Shown here: positions 6,414 to 14,192 of the stretch, one piece after another
Layout: each line of letters begins with the position of its first letter
How positions within the stretch are numbered: position 1 is the stretch's first letter
NCBI GenBank assembly: GCA_023391955.1
Contig: JAEWAA010000642.1
Location: 1-15,428 of the forward strand
Length of the DNA: 15,428 nucleotides
Direction of reading: 5' to 3'
Origin: Bacillota bacterium
GTDB lineage: Bacteria; Bacillota; Bacilli; Paenibacillales; NBRC-103111
The notes under the pieces: generated by a model
What the model saw: only the letters and a program-made list of their open reading frames with translations
Database searches by the model: none
What the model was told of the DNA's origin: nothing
Made by a program: the position numbers and the translations under genes

Positions 6414-8030
6414 TCATTTTTCCTTATCCGCATACGCCTGCTTAAACTCCGACGGCGTGACGCCTGTATGCTTCTTAAACAGCTCGCTGAAATATTGCCG
6501 CCCTTCGTAACCGAGAGCCAATGCAATGTCCTGCACCGCCATTCCCTGCGTCAGCATCTCCTTGGCACGTTCCATCCGCTCCGCAGTCACAAACTGGGCC
6601 ACCGGGTAACCCGTCACCTTCTTGAACAGGTTGGCGAAATAGCTGCCGCTTAAGAATACAAGCCGGGCATAGTCGTTGACGGTGTTATTCTCATGCAGAT
6701 GGTCGCGGATATAAGCAATCACCTGATCCACCACCTGATTGGCCGCATCCGTATGCTTCTGCTCCATGGCCATACAGCCCAGGGTACACAGCTCCTTCAC
6801 CGTTTCCCGCAAATCCCGCAAGGAACAGACTCCGGCATCCTTCAGCCGGTGGGCCTGCCTCTCAAGTGGCTTCATCTCCGCAGGAGACAGCTTCTCGGCG
6901 AACACGCGGTTCATCAGAAACGCCAGCTCATAATACCTGCCCTTCATCATATCCGGGGGCGGGGCTGTACCGTTGACATCGGCGGCAAACAGCTCCTCCA
7001 GCAGCTCCAGAGCCTTGGGCAGATTTCCCGACCGCAGCAGGAAAAACAGCTCCTTTTCCTTCTCTGCGGCATACTGGGGAGCCGCTTCATCCACCGGCTG
7101 CACCTTGCGGTAGCTGTACACGCTGTTGCCGCCGGTATAGAAATTGTAGGACAAGGCCGTTTTGGCCTGGTTATAGGAATAATAAATGTCGTGAATATGA
7201 GGTACCGCTTCTCCGATTCCAAGGGAAATAGTGAACTTGGAGTATTTGGCAATATTCTCCCGGCACAGCTCTGCCAGCGCTTCCGTATCGGTTGCCGCGG
7301 CGGGGTTAATTACAGCTGCGAACCGGTTGGAATGATCCCGGAATATGAAACCCTTGGTAATGCTGCGGATGGTTTCCTCCAGAATATTGTGCAGGGTGAA
7401 GCGGATCAGCTCCACCTCCTGAACGGGACTGGCTCCTGTACGTTCTGCGAAGCCGTCGATCTCTGCCAGCAGCACGGTAAACCCCTCGCGCTCCAGCTCA
7501 ATGTTCAGGAAGTCCCACCGTTTGGCCGCCTGCTCCGCCGGAGCGGGATACTGCAGCAGCAGCTGGAAATATTCCTGCCGCAAATAAGGCATACTCTCCC
7601 GCAGCTTCCGCTCCATGTCCCGGTACTGCTTCTCCTGGCGGGCCTCCTCCTCGATTGCTGCCTTGGCCTTCAGCACAAGCTCCACAATCTGCCCGGGATG
7701 AAAGGGCTTGATCACATAATCGAAGGCCCCTAGTCTGACCGCCTGCTGGGCATACTCAAAATCCGTATACCCGCTGATAAAAATGGTCTTCATACCCGGA
7801 CATACATGCTCCAGCTCCTTCATCATCTGCAGCCCGTCCAGCCGCGGCATACGGATATCCGTCAGCACAATATGAGGTTTGGTCTGCAGAATCAGCTCCC
7901 GCCCGGCCACACCGTTGCCAGCTGTCCCCGCAACCGTGATACCGTAATCCGGCCAAGGGATGCCCCGGGAGATGCCCTCCACCACATCGGGAACGTCGTC
8001 AATGATGCACAGTCTGATTTCCTCCGTCAT
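6414..8030 (-). CDS. YesN-type response regulator with AraC-family DNA-binding domain
   Basis: Protein of 538 residues. Residues 1-125 form a receiver domain with the acidic pair D11/D12, phosphoacceptor D58 (LTDIRMP) and K108 (DYVIKPF). A middle region (about 130-430) includes a degenerate cyclase-like segment typical of the family. Residues about 437-535 form an AraC-type double helix-turn-helix (YARLVFLSGSYFANLFKKVT and IALALGYEGRQYFSELFKKH). Its ATG overlaps the stop of the sensor-kinase gene by four bases (ATGA), which points to translational coupling and a cognate pair. Such regulators commonly activate an adjacent sugar-uptake operon; here the target is probably the promoter near 13145-13211. 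A gap of 39 bases separates it from the next gene. Confidence 0.95.
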   Translation of the reverse strand: MTEEIRLCIIDDVPDVVEGISRGIPWPDYGITVAGTAGNGVAGRELILQTKPHIVLTDIRMPRLDGLQMMKELEHVCPGMKTIFISGYTDFEYAQQAVRLGAFDYVIKPFHPGQIVELVLKAKAAIEEEARQEKQYRDMERKLRESMPYLRQEYFQLLLQYPAPAEQAAKRWDFLNIELEREGFTVLLAEIDGFAERTGASPVQEVELIRFTLHNILEETIRSITKGFIFRDHSNRFAAVINPAAATDTEALAELCRENIAKYSKFTISLGIGEAVPHIHDIYYSYNQAKTALSYNFYTGGNSVYSYRKVQPVDEAAPQYAAEKEKELFFLLRSGNLPKALELLEELFAADVNGTAPPPDMMKGRYYELAFLMNRVFAEKLSPAEMKPLERQAHRLKDAGVCSLRDLRETVKELCTLGCMAMEQKHTDAANQVVDQVIAYIRDHLHENNTVNDYARLVFLSGSYFANLFKKVTGYPVAQFVTAERMERAKEMLTQGMAVQDIALALGYEGRQYFSELFKKHTGVTPSEFKQAYADKEK

Positions 8031-9787
8031 GCCGATGCCTCGCCTTCAATGGGAATTTTGATGACAGCCCGGGTGGACCGGCAGGGCTCGCTGGTGAAGG
8101 ACAACTCCGCCGTTTCCCCGTGCAGAAGCTTAATCCGCCCGTACACATTCTTCAGCGCGTAGCTCTTTTTGGCCGGCTCCTTCTGCAGCATCCCTTCGGT
8201 TACCGCTTTAACATCCATGCCGGAGCCGTTATCCTCCATCTCCAGCAGCAGGAACCCGCCGGAGCGCCTGGCGGTGATCCGGATGAAGCCTTCCTCCTCC
8301 AGCTCGCGGAAGCCATGGAGTATGGCATTCTCCGCCAAGGGCTGGAGTATGATTTTGGCCACAGGAAGCGCGAGAAGGGCGTCGTCCTCCACCTGGATCT
8401 CATATTGAAACAATCCCCTGTAGCACTGCTGCTGCAGGTTCAGATAGTGGCGGACATGCTCCAGCTCCTTCTCCAGGGTGGTGAGCTCGCTTCCTCCGTT
8501 CAGCCCCAGCTTGAACAGCAGGGATAAGGAGGTAATCATATCCGTCACCTCCTGATTGCGGGAGGCAACGGATTTCCAAATCATCGCATTTAAGGTGTTG
8601 TACAAAAAATGGGGATCGATCTGGGCCTGCAGCGCCTTAATCTCCATCCTCCGCTTTTCGCCCTCGGCCTCCTTCACCTCATCAATGAGGGTTTCCAGCT
8701 GCTCCAGCATCCGGTTGAACTTATGGCCCACCTGGGTCACTTCATCGTCATACCTGCTGTCGAATCGGACATCCAGATGGTTGTTCTCCACCTGCCGCAT
8801 CATGCTTTGCAGACGGTGAAGCGGCTTTAAGAGGAACCCGGACATACCGTTGGCCGCCACCAGAGCCGCCAAGGTACAGGCCGCCATAATCAGGAGCGAG
8901 GTGGTTTTGATTTTGTTCACGTTTTTGAGGAGGGACTGCTGGTCCTGGATGCTGACCAAAACCCAGTCTGCCGCCAGATCGAGTCTGGCGTAGTTAACCA
9001 GGTTGGTTCGGCCCTCCGTCTCCAGCTTAAGGAAGCCGCGTTCGTTTTGTTGGAGGGTATGAAGCAGCTCCGCATCCTCCGGCAGCCCTTCCCTTTCACC
9101 CAAATTCATCACCGGCAAGCCGGTGGTTAGAGACACCAGATAATACCCCGTGGCTCCACCGGGCAAACCGTCGGCCACCAGAGAACGGAGCACCTCCTCC
9201 TTGAGGTTGGCCAGCACATACACCCCGCTGACGCTTACATCCGTAATCGGCTTCATCACCAGCGTGATCACCTTCCTCCGGTCCATAAACAGAGGATCCG
9301 CATGGCTTTCCACCCACAACACCTGGTTCATGTCCGGGATTCTTGCGCCAATTGAGGTGTTTTCCAAACGGACACTGGGTGTGCGCAGATCGCTGGTGGC
9401 AAAAAACTCCCCGATGGGAGTGGAGATGAGCACGGAAGCGATGGACATGTCTGTCAGCTTCATCTGGGCCAGCGGAATCTGCAGCTCGGAAAGCCGCTGG
9501 TAGTAGTAACCGGGAGAGGCTGCATAAATATCCTTCATAATATTTTTGAAGGGATCGCTGAGCATCATGGAGGAGGTGGACACAATGGCATTCCTCAGCC
9601 GTTCGTTCAGCACCTGGGCCGATTTAATCAGCGTATTCTGGGCGGAAACCGCAGCCTCCTGCTCCGTGGAGCGGTAGGCGATCCAGTAGGATACCAGCCC
9701 CGTCAGCGCAGTGGCCGATACGGCCAGCACCAGAAACGACAAAAGCAGCCTGCGGCGCAGGCTTAGCCGGTAATAAAATGTTTTCAT
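8027..9787 (-). CDS. YesM-type sensor histidine kinase
   Basis: Protein of 586 residues. TM1 lies at about 13-36 and TM2 at about 295-316, enclosing an extracellular sensor domain of about 260 residues of the dCache-like type. A HAMP domain (about 317-370) follows, then the His_kinase segment with phosphoacceptor His393 in QAQIDPHFLYNTLNAM, and a C-terminal ATPase domain with LAENAILHG (Asn487) and DNGSGM (519-524). This architecture is that of YesM/LytS-class kinases that often sense extracellular sugars or solute-binding protein states. The start ATG at 9787 is preceded by AAAGGAGG nine bases upstream. It lies 82 bases after the binding-protein gene, with a stem-loop between, and overlaps the regulator gene by four bases. 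Confidence 0.95.
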   Translation of the reverse strand: MKTFYYRLSLRRRLLLSFLVLAVSATALTGLVSYWIAYRSTEQEAAVSAQNTLIKSAQVLNERLRNAIVSTSSMMLSDPFKNIMKDIYAASPGYYYQRLSELQIPLAQMKLTDMSIASVLISTPIGEFFATSDLRTPSVRLENTSIGARIPDMNQVLWVESHADPLFMDRRKVITLVMKPITDVSVSGVYVLANLKEEVLRSLVADGLPGGATGYYLVSLTTGLPVMNLGEREGLPEDAELLHTLQQNERGFLKLETEGRTNLVNYARLDLAADWVLVSIQDQQSLLKNVNKIKTTSLLIMAACTLAALVAANGMSGFLLKPLHRLQSMMRQVENNHLDVRFDSRYDDEVTQVGHKFNRMLEQLETLIDEVKEAEGEKRRMEIKALQAQIDPHFLYNTLNAMIWKSVASRNQEVTDMITSLSLLFKLGLNGGSELTTLEKELEHVRHYLNLQQQCYRGLFQYEIQVEDDALLALPVAKIILQPLAENAILHGFRELEEEGFIRITARRSGGFLLLEMEDNGSGMDVKAVTEGMLQKEPAKKSYALKNVYGRIKLLHGETAELSFTSEPCRSTRAVIKIPIEGEASA

Positions 9788-9826
9788 AGGCGGAAGCCTC
9801 CTTTCCGCAGGCCGGGAATAGAGAAC

Positions 9827-9855
9827 AGACGCGCTGAGGGAGGTTCAACGCGTCT
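9827..9855 (-). terminator. Intercistronic stem-loop, possible partial terminator
   Basis: A perfect 7-bp inverted repeat AGACGCG (9827-9833) / CGCGTCT (9849-9855) with a 15-base loop lies between the solute-binding protein gene and the kinase gene. The downstream run on the transcript (TGTTCTCTATT) is U-rich but interrupted, so full termination is unlikely. Such elements commonly reduce expression of downstream regulator genes relative to the abundant binding protein. Confidence 0.45.
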
Positions 9856-9869
9856 CTCTGAATATTAGG

Positions 9870-11264
9870 TTACTTGGCCATGCTTCCCTGAAGGGCAGCA
9901 GGATCAAATGCGGAGTTGGCGGCTGCTTTGGTATCGCCTGCCTCCTTGGCTTTTTTCAGGCCGGTATTGTACCGGGTGGTCAAATCCTTGAGTACAGCGG
10001 ATGCGTCGCCGCCCTCCAGAATGTACTTGATGACCGCGTTGCCTGTTTTCACACCCTCCACCTTAGCTTCAGTTGCCGACAATGGAGACGGGGAATACAG
10101 AGCATCATATTTGGTGGGAAGGAAATTGCCGATGCCCGGAATGGAAGGTTTGGCCGCCACGGAGTTTACATCAGGCACGATGGAAATGCCGAAGCCTTTT
10201 TCCTGATAGTCCTTCTGTACCTCAACGCTGTACATATACTCCATGAACTTCCACGCCGCTTCCTTGTTCTTGGTGTTTTTGTTCATGCCAATGTAGTTGC
10301 CGGCCAGTACGGACACGGTTCCGTTCCGGCTGCCGTCAATGGTCGGCGGCAGAGCCGAATCCCAGTTGATCTTGGTGGGGAATTGATTCTGGTAAACACC
10401 CGGCTCGCCGGAATGGTTGAAGTACATGCCGATCTTGCCGGCTGCGAACTGTGCACGCAGGGGGTCGATATCCAGGGATTCCACTCCCGGCAGCATACTG
10501 CCGTCTACCTTCATTTGGCGCAGCCCCTCCAGAAGAGGCTTGTACACGCTGAAATCATATTCCCCTGTTTTATAGTTGTAGCCGTCAATGGTTGAGGTCC
10601 CGGAGAGGGTCATAATGGGATTGGCGACCCGGGTGAAGGCCGAGGATGCACTCTTGAAGTTGCCGGCAAAGCCGTAAGCGCCCACATCCTTATTGGCCTC
10701 GGTCACCTTCTTCGCGTAATCCACCATCTCGGCAATGGTTTTGGGCGGTTCAGTCAGCCCGGCCTTGGCGAATAGATCCTTGTTATAGATCAGCCGCCAC
10801 AGCTGGCCGGTGCTGGGCAGGGAATAGGTTTTGCCGTCGAAGGTATTGGCTTCCGCCACCATCATTTTACTGAAGCGCGCCTTCATGTCACTGGACATAA
10901 GCTCATCCAGAGGCATCAGGTAGCCTTTTTTGACGAAGCTGACAAAATCGGTGGTGCGGAACACATCGGGAGCCTGGTTGCTGGCAAAGGCAATGTCTAC
11001 CGACTGGGTAAAGTTGTCCGCCATTACGGTCATTTCCACTTCGATGCCGGGATTATTCTTGTTGAAGGTTTCGATGACCGACTTGATAAAATCGGCATCA
11101 TGGCGGTCAATTGTCCAATAGGTAACCTTGGTTTTTGCCCCGTTGGCTGCTGTTGCGGCCGGGCTTCCTTGGGCTGCGGAGCCGTCAGAGCCTCCGGTGC
11201 CGCAAGCGGCAAGAGAAACGGCGAGAGACAAACTCAGCAATGTGCCTGCAACTTTCATTTTCAT
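9870..11264 (-). CDS. Extracellular sugar-binding lipoprotein of an ABC transporter
   Basis: Protein of 464 residues of the family-1 (MsmE/UgpB-type) solute-binding proteins. The N-terminus MKMKVAGTLLSLSLAVSLAAC is a lipoprotein signal peptide with lipobox LAAC, lipidated at Cys21, followed by a Gly/Ser/Ala-rich linker. KVTYWTIDRHDADFIKSVIETFNKNNPGIEVE is split over the first beta-alpha unit; ASNQAPDVFRTTDF, NKDLFAKAGL and GKIGMYFNHSGEPG (moving through the protein) are typical of sugar-binding members. It captures an oligosaccharide outside the cell and delivers it to the two permeases encoded just upstream. The start at 11264 follows AGGAGGG eight bases upstream; an in-frame extension to 11342 would spoil the signal peptide. 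The substrate cannot be read from sequence. Confidence 0.95.
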   Translation of the reverse strand: MKMKVAGTLLSLSLAVSLAACGTGGSDGSAAQGSPAATAANGAKTKVTYWTIDRHDADFIKSVIETFNKNNPGIEVEMTVMADNFTQSVDIAFASNQAPDVFRTTDFVSFVKKGYLMPLDELMSSDMKARFSKMMVAEANTFDGKTYSLPSTGQLWRLIYNKDLFAKAGLTEPPKTIAEMVDYAKKVTEANKDVGAYGFAGNFKSASSAFTRVANPIMTLSGTSTIDGYNYKTGEYDFSVYKPLLEGLRQMKVDGSMLPGVESLDIDPLRAQFAAGKIGMYFNHSGEPGVYQNQFPTKINWDSALPPTIDGSRNGTVSVLAGNYIGMNKNTKNKEAAWKFMEYMYSVEVQKDYQEKGFGISIVPDVNSVAAKPSIPGIGNFLPTKYDALYSPSPLSATEAKVEGVKTGNAVIKYILEGGDASAVLKDLTTRYNTGLKKAKEAGDTKAAANSAFDPAALQGSMAK

Positions 11265-11289
11265 GTCTGTAACCCTCCTAGTATGAATT

Positions 11290-11319
11290 ATTATATGAAT
11301 AACATTCGGCGAGCCGCAA
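11290..11319 (-). promoter_or_regulatory. Possible internal promoter before the binding-protein gene
   Basis: A perfect TATAAT (11295 to 11290) with a weak -35 TTGCGG (11319 to 11314) at 18-base spacing lies in the 78-base gap between the second permease and the binding protein. The same gap holds a hairpin with GAGCC (11311-11315) / GGCTC (11335-11339) and inner GCAA/TTGC. Either could raise the level of the binding protein over the permeases. Evidence is positional only. Confidence 0.3.
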
Positions 11320-11342
11320 GGCTTGCTCCCTGGGGGCTCCAT

Positions 11343-12206
11343 TCACCCTTTGACGGCACCCGCCGTCACCTGCATGAAGGACTTGCTTGCGAATAGATAG
11401 ACGATGAGCACCGGCAGGAAGGCGATACACGCCCCGGCCATCATCAGTTGGTTCTCCGCGGCTGCCCCGATGCCGTAGCGCAGATTGGCCAGGCCTACGG
11501 TCAGCGTTTGGAGCTTGGGATTGGTCATGGTAAAAACCAGAGGCAGAATATATTCGTTCCAGGCCCCCCGGAAGGTGAACAAGGCCGTAACCGCCAGCGC
11601 CGGACGCAGGAGCGGCAGCACAATCCGGAAAAAAACGGAGTAGAAATTGCAGCCATCGATATACGCCGCCTCGTCCAGATCCTTGGGGATAGCACGGAAG
11701 AAGCCGATGAGCATAAAAAAGGTGGAGGCGTGGGCGCTTATGAGAATCAGGATGACGCCCCACAGGGATCTGTTCAGACCAATGGCTACCATCAGGTCAA
11801 ATTGCGGACGCAGCACAACGGCTCCGATGGAGATAAACATGGTGCTGGCCTGCAAAGTCACATAGAGCTTCTTACCCGGGAACCGGTTGCGGTCCACTGC
11901 ATATGCCGCCATGGCGGTAACCAGCAAAGTGCCCACCGTTACGGCAATGCTGATGTAGAAGCTGTTCCACATAAACCGGCCGAAATTGGCCTGCTTCCAG
12001 GCGGTGGCGTAGTTGGAGAATTGCCAGCTGGAGGGAAAGAAGGTGGCTCCGGAGGTCAGCTCCGCATTGGTCTTGAAGGAGCCGAGAATGGCCATAGCGA
12101 CGGGCAGCAGGGTGAATAAGGCGACGATGACAAGAAACAGCCACATAATGGTTTTGCCGCCCCGGGTGCCGAACCGCAGGCTGTTCGGAATTTCTTTGGT
12201 TGACAT
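11343..12206 (-). CDS. Sugar ABC transporter permease, MsmG/MalG type (CUT1)
   Basis: Protein of 287 residues with about six membrane segments, the first at about residues 20-42 after a short cytoplasmic N-terminus (RFGTRGGKTIMWLF). The cytoplasmic EAA loop is visible at about 179-199 (DEAAYIDGCNFYSVFFRIVLP), the contact for the ATPase subunit. The C-terminus GLANLRYGIGAAAENQLMMAG and LIVYLFASKSFMQVTAGAVKG is typical of MalG-like permeases. It pairs with the permease encoded 14 bases upstream. The start follows an AGGAGGAGG site at suitable spacing. No ATP-binding subunit is encoded in this cluster, so a shared MsmK/MsmX-type ATPase is presumed. Confidence 0.95.
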   Translation of the reverse strand: MSTKEIPNSLRFGTRGGKTIMWLFLVIVALFTLLPVAMAILGSFKTNAELTSGATFFPSSWQFSNYATAWKQANFGRFMWNSFYISIAVTVGTLLVTAMAAYAVDRNRFPGKKLYVTLQASTMFISIGAVVLRPQFDLMVAIGLNRSLWGVILILISAHASTFFMLIGFFRAIPKDLDEAAYIDGCNFYSVFFRIVLPLLRPALAVTALFTFRGAWNEYILPLVFTMTNPKLQTLTVGLANLRYGIGAAAENQLMMAGACIAFLPVLIVYLFASKSFMQVTAGAVKG

Positions 12207-12220
12207 AAGGCATCCTCCTC

Positions 12221-13108
12221 CTATTCCTGGCTCAGCCTTTTTGACATATAGAAGTACAAGCCGGTAATGATGCCCACGATGATGGCGGTAACAAAACCCA
12301 CAGCGCTTCCGTAGCCCAGCTGCTGCACCGTGGTGGAGGTGGTGGACACCGGGAAAAACAGCTTGTACACATATAGGTACATAACCTCTGTTTTACCGAA
12401 GGGTCCGCCCTCCGTCAGCACCATGATGCTTTCGTATCCCTTCAGGGCTGTGATAATGGCCAGCATGATGATCATTTGGAGCACACGGCCCAGCATGGGG
12501 ATGGTGATGTACCAGAATTTCTGCACCGCATTGGCCCCGTCCAGGGAGGCGCTTTCATAGATATCCTCCGGTATCCCCTGCAGCCCGGCTATGAACAGAA
12601 GCATATAGTTGCCGATGGCGCCCCAGACTGCGGTAATGATTACCGTAAGCATGGCATACTTGGGACCCAGCCAATCCAGTGGAGAAACACCGAATTTGAT
12701 GAGAAACTGGTTTAACATCCCGTTGAAGGAATTGAAGATGGAGAAAAATACAATCGCCATCACGGACGAGCTGATGATGGTGGGCATGAAATAAACCGCC
12801 CGGAGAAAGCCCTTTCCCTTGAGTCCTCTGTTCAGGATAACGGCCAGGATCAGAGAGATGGGCAGGGTGATGATGATCTTCCCCCCGGCATAGATGAAGG
12901 TGTTGTACACAGCATGCCAATATTCCTGATCCCGTAACAGCCGCGTGAAATTATCCAAACCGATGTACTGGGGAACACCGTACCCCTGATAATCGAAGAA
13001 CATATAACGCAGCGCCCAGGCTATCGGGTAGATCCCCAGGACCAGGGTCAGAAGCAGGCTGGGAAAGATAAACACGTACGAGTTGAAAAGCTGCATCCGT
13101 TGTTTCAT
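12221..13108 (-). CDS. Sugar ABC transporter permease, MsmF/LplB type (CUT1)
   Basis: Protein of 295 residues with about six membrane segments, beginning MKQRMQLFNSYVFIFPS and ending YFYMSKRLSQE. The EAA loop lies at about 185-204 (ESASLDGANAVQKFWYITIP). FLRAVYFMPTIISSSVMAIVF and the MVLTEGGPFGKTEVM segment are typical of MalF/MsmF/LplB-like permeases. It is the first gene of the six-gene sugar cluster. The start at 13108 has an AAGGAG site nine bases upstream; an in-frame extension to 13243 would run through the promoter region and lacks a ribosome binding site. Confidence 0.94.
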   Translation of the reverse strand: MKQRMQLFNSYVFIFPSLLLTLVLGIYPIAWALRYMFFDYQGYGVPQYIGLDNFTRLLRDQEYWHAVYNTFIYAGGKIIITLPISLILAVILNRGLKGKGFLRAVYFMPTIISSSVMAIVFFSIFNSFNGMLNQFLIKFGVSPLDWLGPKYAMLTVIITAVWGAIGNYMLLFIAGLQGIPEDIYESASLDGANAVQKFWYITIPMLGRVLQMIIMLAIITALKGYESIMVLTEGGPFGKTEVMYLYVYKLFFPVSTTSTTVQQLGYGSAVGFVTAIIVGIITGLYFYMSKRLSQE

Positions 13109-13144
13109 AAGGTCTGTCTCCTTCCTTCCGTTCGTCGTACCTTG

Positions 13145-13211
13145 AGTATACGGCAAGACGCGGATCAGGCAGGAAGGGCAAAGCAACTCTTCCGCACACG
13201 ACAATTCAACT
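13145..13211 (-). promoter_or_regulatory. Putative promoter and direct-repeat operator of the sugar cluster
   Basis: On the minus strand a TATACT (13150 to 13145) has no good -35 at the right distance, as expected for an activator-dependent promoter. Two similar direct repeats lie upstream: AGTTGAATTG (13211 to 13202) and AGTTGCTTTG (13188 to 13179), 8 of 10 identical and 23 bases apart, the nearer ending about six bases from the expected -35 position. This geometry fits binding by an AraC-type regulator such as the one in this cluster. It is inference from layout. Confidence 0.45.
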
Positions 13212-13241
13212 TTTTTGGGGCGGGCGGTGCGTAAACATGAC

Positions 13242-13265
13242 AAAAACCCGGCTTGCGCCGGGCTC
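13242..13265 (-). terminator. Rho-independent terminator of sigG
   Basis: CCCGGC (13252 to 13247 region) and GCCGGG (13257-13262) form a perfect 6-bp GC stem with a GCAA tetraloop, followed on the minus strand by TTTTT (13246 to 13242). It lies 17 bases after the sigG stop and separates sigG from the sugar cluster. Confidence 0.93.
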
Positions 13266-13278
13266 CTTTATGGGGAGT

Positions 13279-14061
13279 TTATGATTTCACATGTTTTTGC
13301 ATCTGCGAAATGGCCGACTTCTCCAGCCGCGATACCTGGGCCTGTGAGATGCCGATTTCATCCGCAACCTCCATCTGTGTTTTTCCCTCGAAGAAACGCA
13401 TGGACAGGATCATTTTCTCCCGGTCGTTCAGCTTGCGCATCCCTTCACGGAGGGCAATACCTTCAATCCAGGAGATGTCCTTGTTCTTGTCGTCGCTGAT
13501 CTGGTCCATCACATAGATGGGGTCTCCGCCGTCATGATAGATGGGCTCGAACAGGGATACCGGGTCTTGAATGGCATCCAGCGCAAAGACCACATCCTCC
13601 TTGGGCACGTTCAAGGCTTCCGATATTTCATAAATGGTGGGCTCCCGCGAATTCTGGTTGGTCAAACTGTCGCGGACCTGCAGCGCCTTGTAGGCGATAT
13701 CCCGCAGGGAACGGGAAACCCGGATGGGGTTGTTGTCGCGCAGGTAGCGGCGGATTTCCCCGATGATCATCGGCACCGCATAGGTGGAGAACTTCACATT
13801 CTGGCTTAAGTCAAAATTGTCGATAGCCTTCATCAGGCCAATGCAGCCTACTTGGAACAGATCGTCCACAAACTCTCCCCTGTTGTTGAAGCGCTGGATG
13901 ACGGACAGGACCAGCCTGAGGTTGCCGTTGACCAGCTTTTCCCGGGCCAGGCGGTTATTTTTCTCCTGCAGCTCGACGAATAATTCCCGCATTTCTGCGT
14001 TGGTAAGGACAGGCAGCTTGGATGTATCCACGCCGCATATCTCGACTTTATTTCGGGTCAT
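13279..14061 (-). CDS. sigG: RNA polymerase sporulation sigma factor SigG
   Basis: Protein of 260 residues, the same length as Bacillus subtilis sigma-G. It begins MTRNKVEICGVDTSKLPVL, a segment nearly identical across sigma-G proteins. Region 2 includes NGNLRLVLSVIQRFNNRGEF, DDLFQVGCIGLMKAIDNFD and KFSTYAVPMIIGEIRRYLRD. Region 3 carries NPIRVSRSLRDIAYKAL, and region 4 has the helix-turn-helix KTQMEVADEIGISQAQVSRL. Sigma-G drives late forespore genes after engulfment. The start at 14061 has a GGGAGGT site seven bases upstream; an in-frame ATG at 14097 falls inside the predicted promoter. It has its own terminator and a sigma-F/G-type promoter, as in Bacillus, besides possible readthrough from sigE. 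Confidence 0.98.
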   Translation of the reverse strand: MTRNKVEICGVDTSKLPVLTNAEMRELFVELQEKNNRLAREKLVNGNLRLVLSVIQRFNNRGEFVDDLFQVGCIGLMKAIDNFDLSQNVKFSTYAVPMIIGEIRRYLRDNNPIRVSRSLRDIAYKALQVRDSLTNQNSREPTIYEISEALNVPKEDVVFALDAIQDPVSLFEPIYHDGGDPIYVMDQISDDKNKDISWIEGIALREGMRKLNDREKMILSMRFFEGKTQMEVADEIGISQAQVSRLEKSAISQMQKHVKS

Positions 14062-14094
14062 CGTGATTACCTCCCAAGGAGAAACATTACTGTT

Positions 14095-14123
14095 CATTAT
14101 CTCCTCGGATGGGTTTTTTATGC
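14095..14123 (-). promoter_or_regulatory. Sigma-F/sigma-G type promoter of sigG
   Basis: On the minus strand GGAGATAATG (14104 to 14095) fits the sigma-F -10 consensus GGNRANAHTR at every position. GCATA (14123 to 14119) fits the -35 consensus GYATA. The spacer is 14 bases, one or two shorter than usual. Transcription would begin near 14088, about 27 bases before the sigG ATG. sigG is known to be transcribed by sigma-F (then sigma-G) in Bacillus. Confidence 0.6.
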
Positions 14124-14192
14124 GTATGGAGGATTGCAGCCTTCACACCGGTTTTGGGCAAGGAGTTATCCGGACACGCAGCCTCGGCGATG

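Noticed and set aside
6693..7733. Plus-strand open frame of 346 codons opposite the response regulator
   Set aside because: It is antisense to a clear receiver-AraC protein and shows no family features.
12221..13108. Missing ATPase gene as a sign that the transporter is broken
   Set aside because: CUT1 sugar transporters in Bacillota commonly lack their own ATPase gene and share an MsmK/MsmX-type subunit encoded elsewhere.
14062..14097. Upstream in-frame start for sigG (ATG at 14097)
   Set aside because: This ATG lies within the predicted -10 element and has no ribosome binding site. The start at 14061 gives the exact family length and N-terminus.
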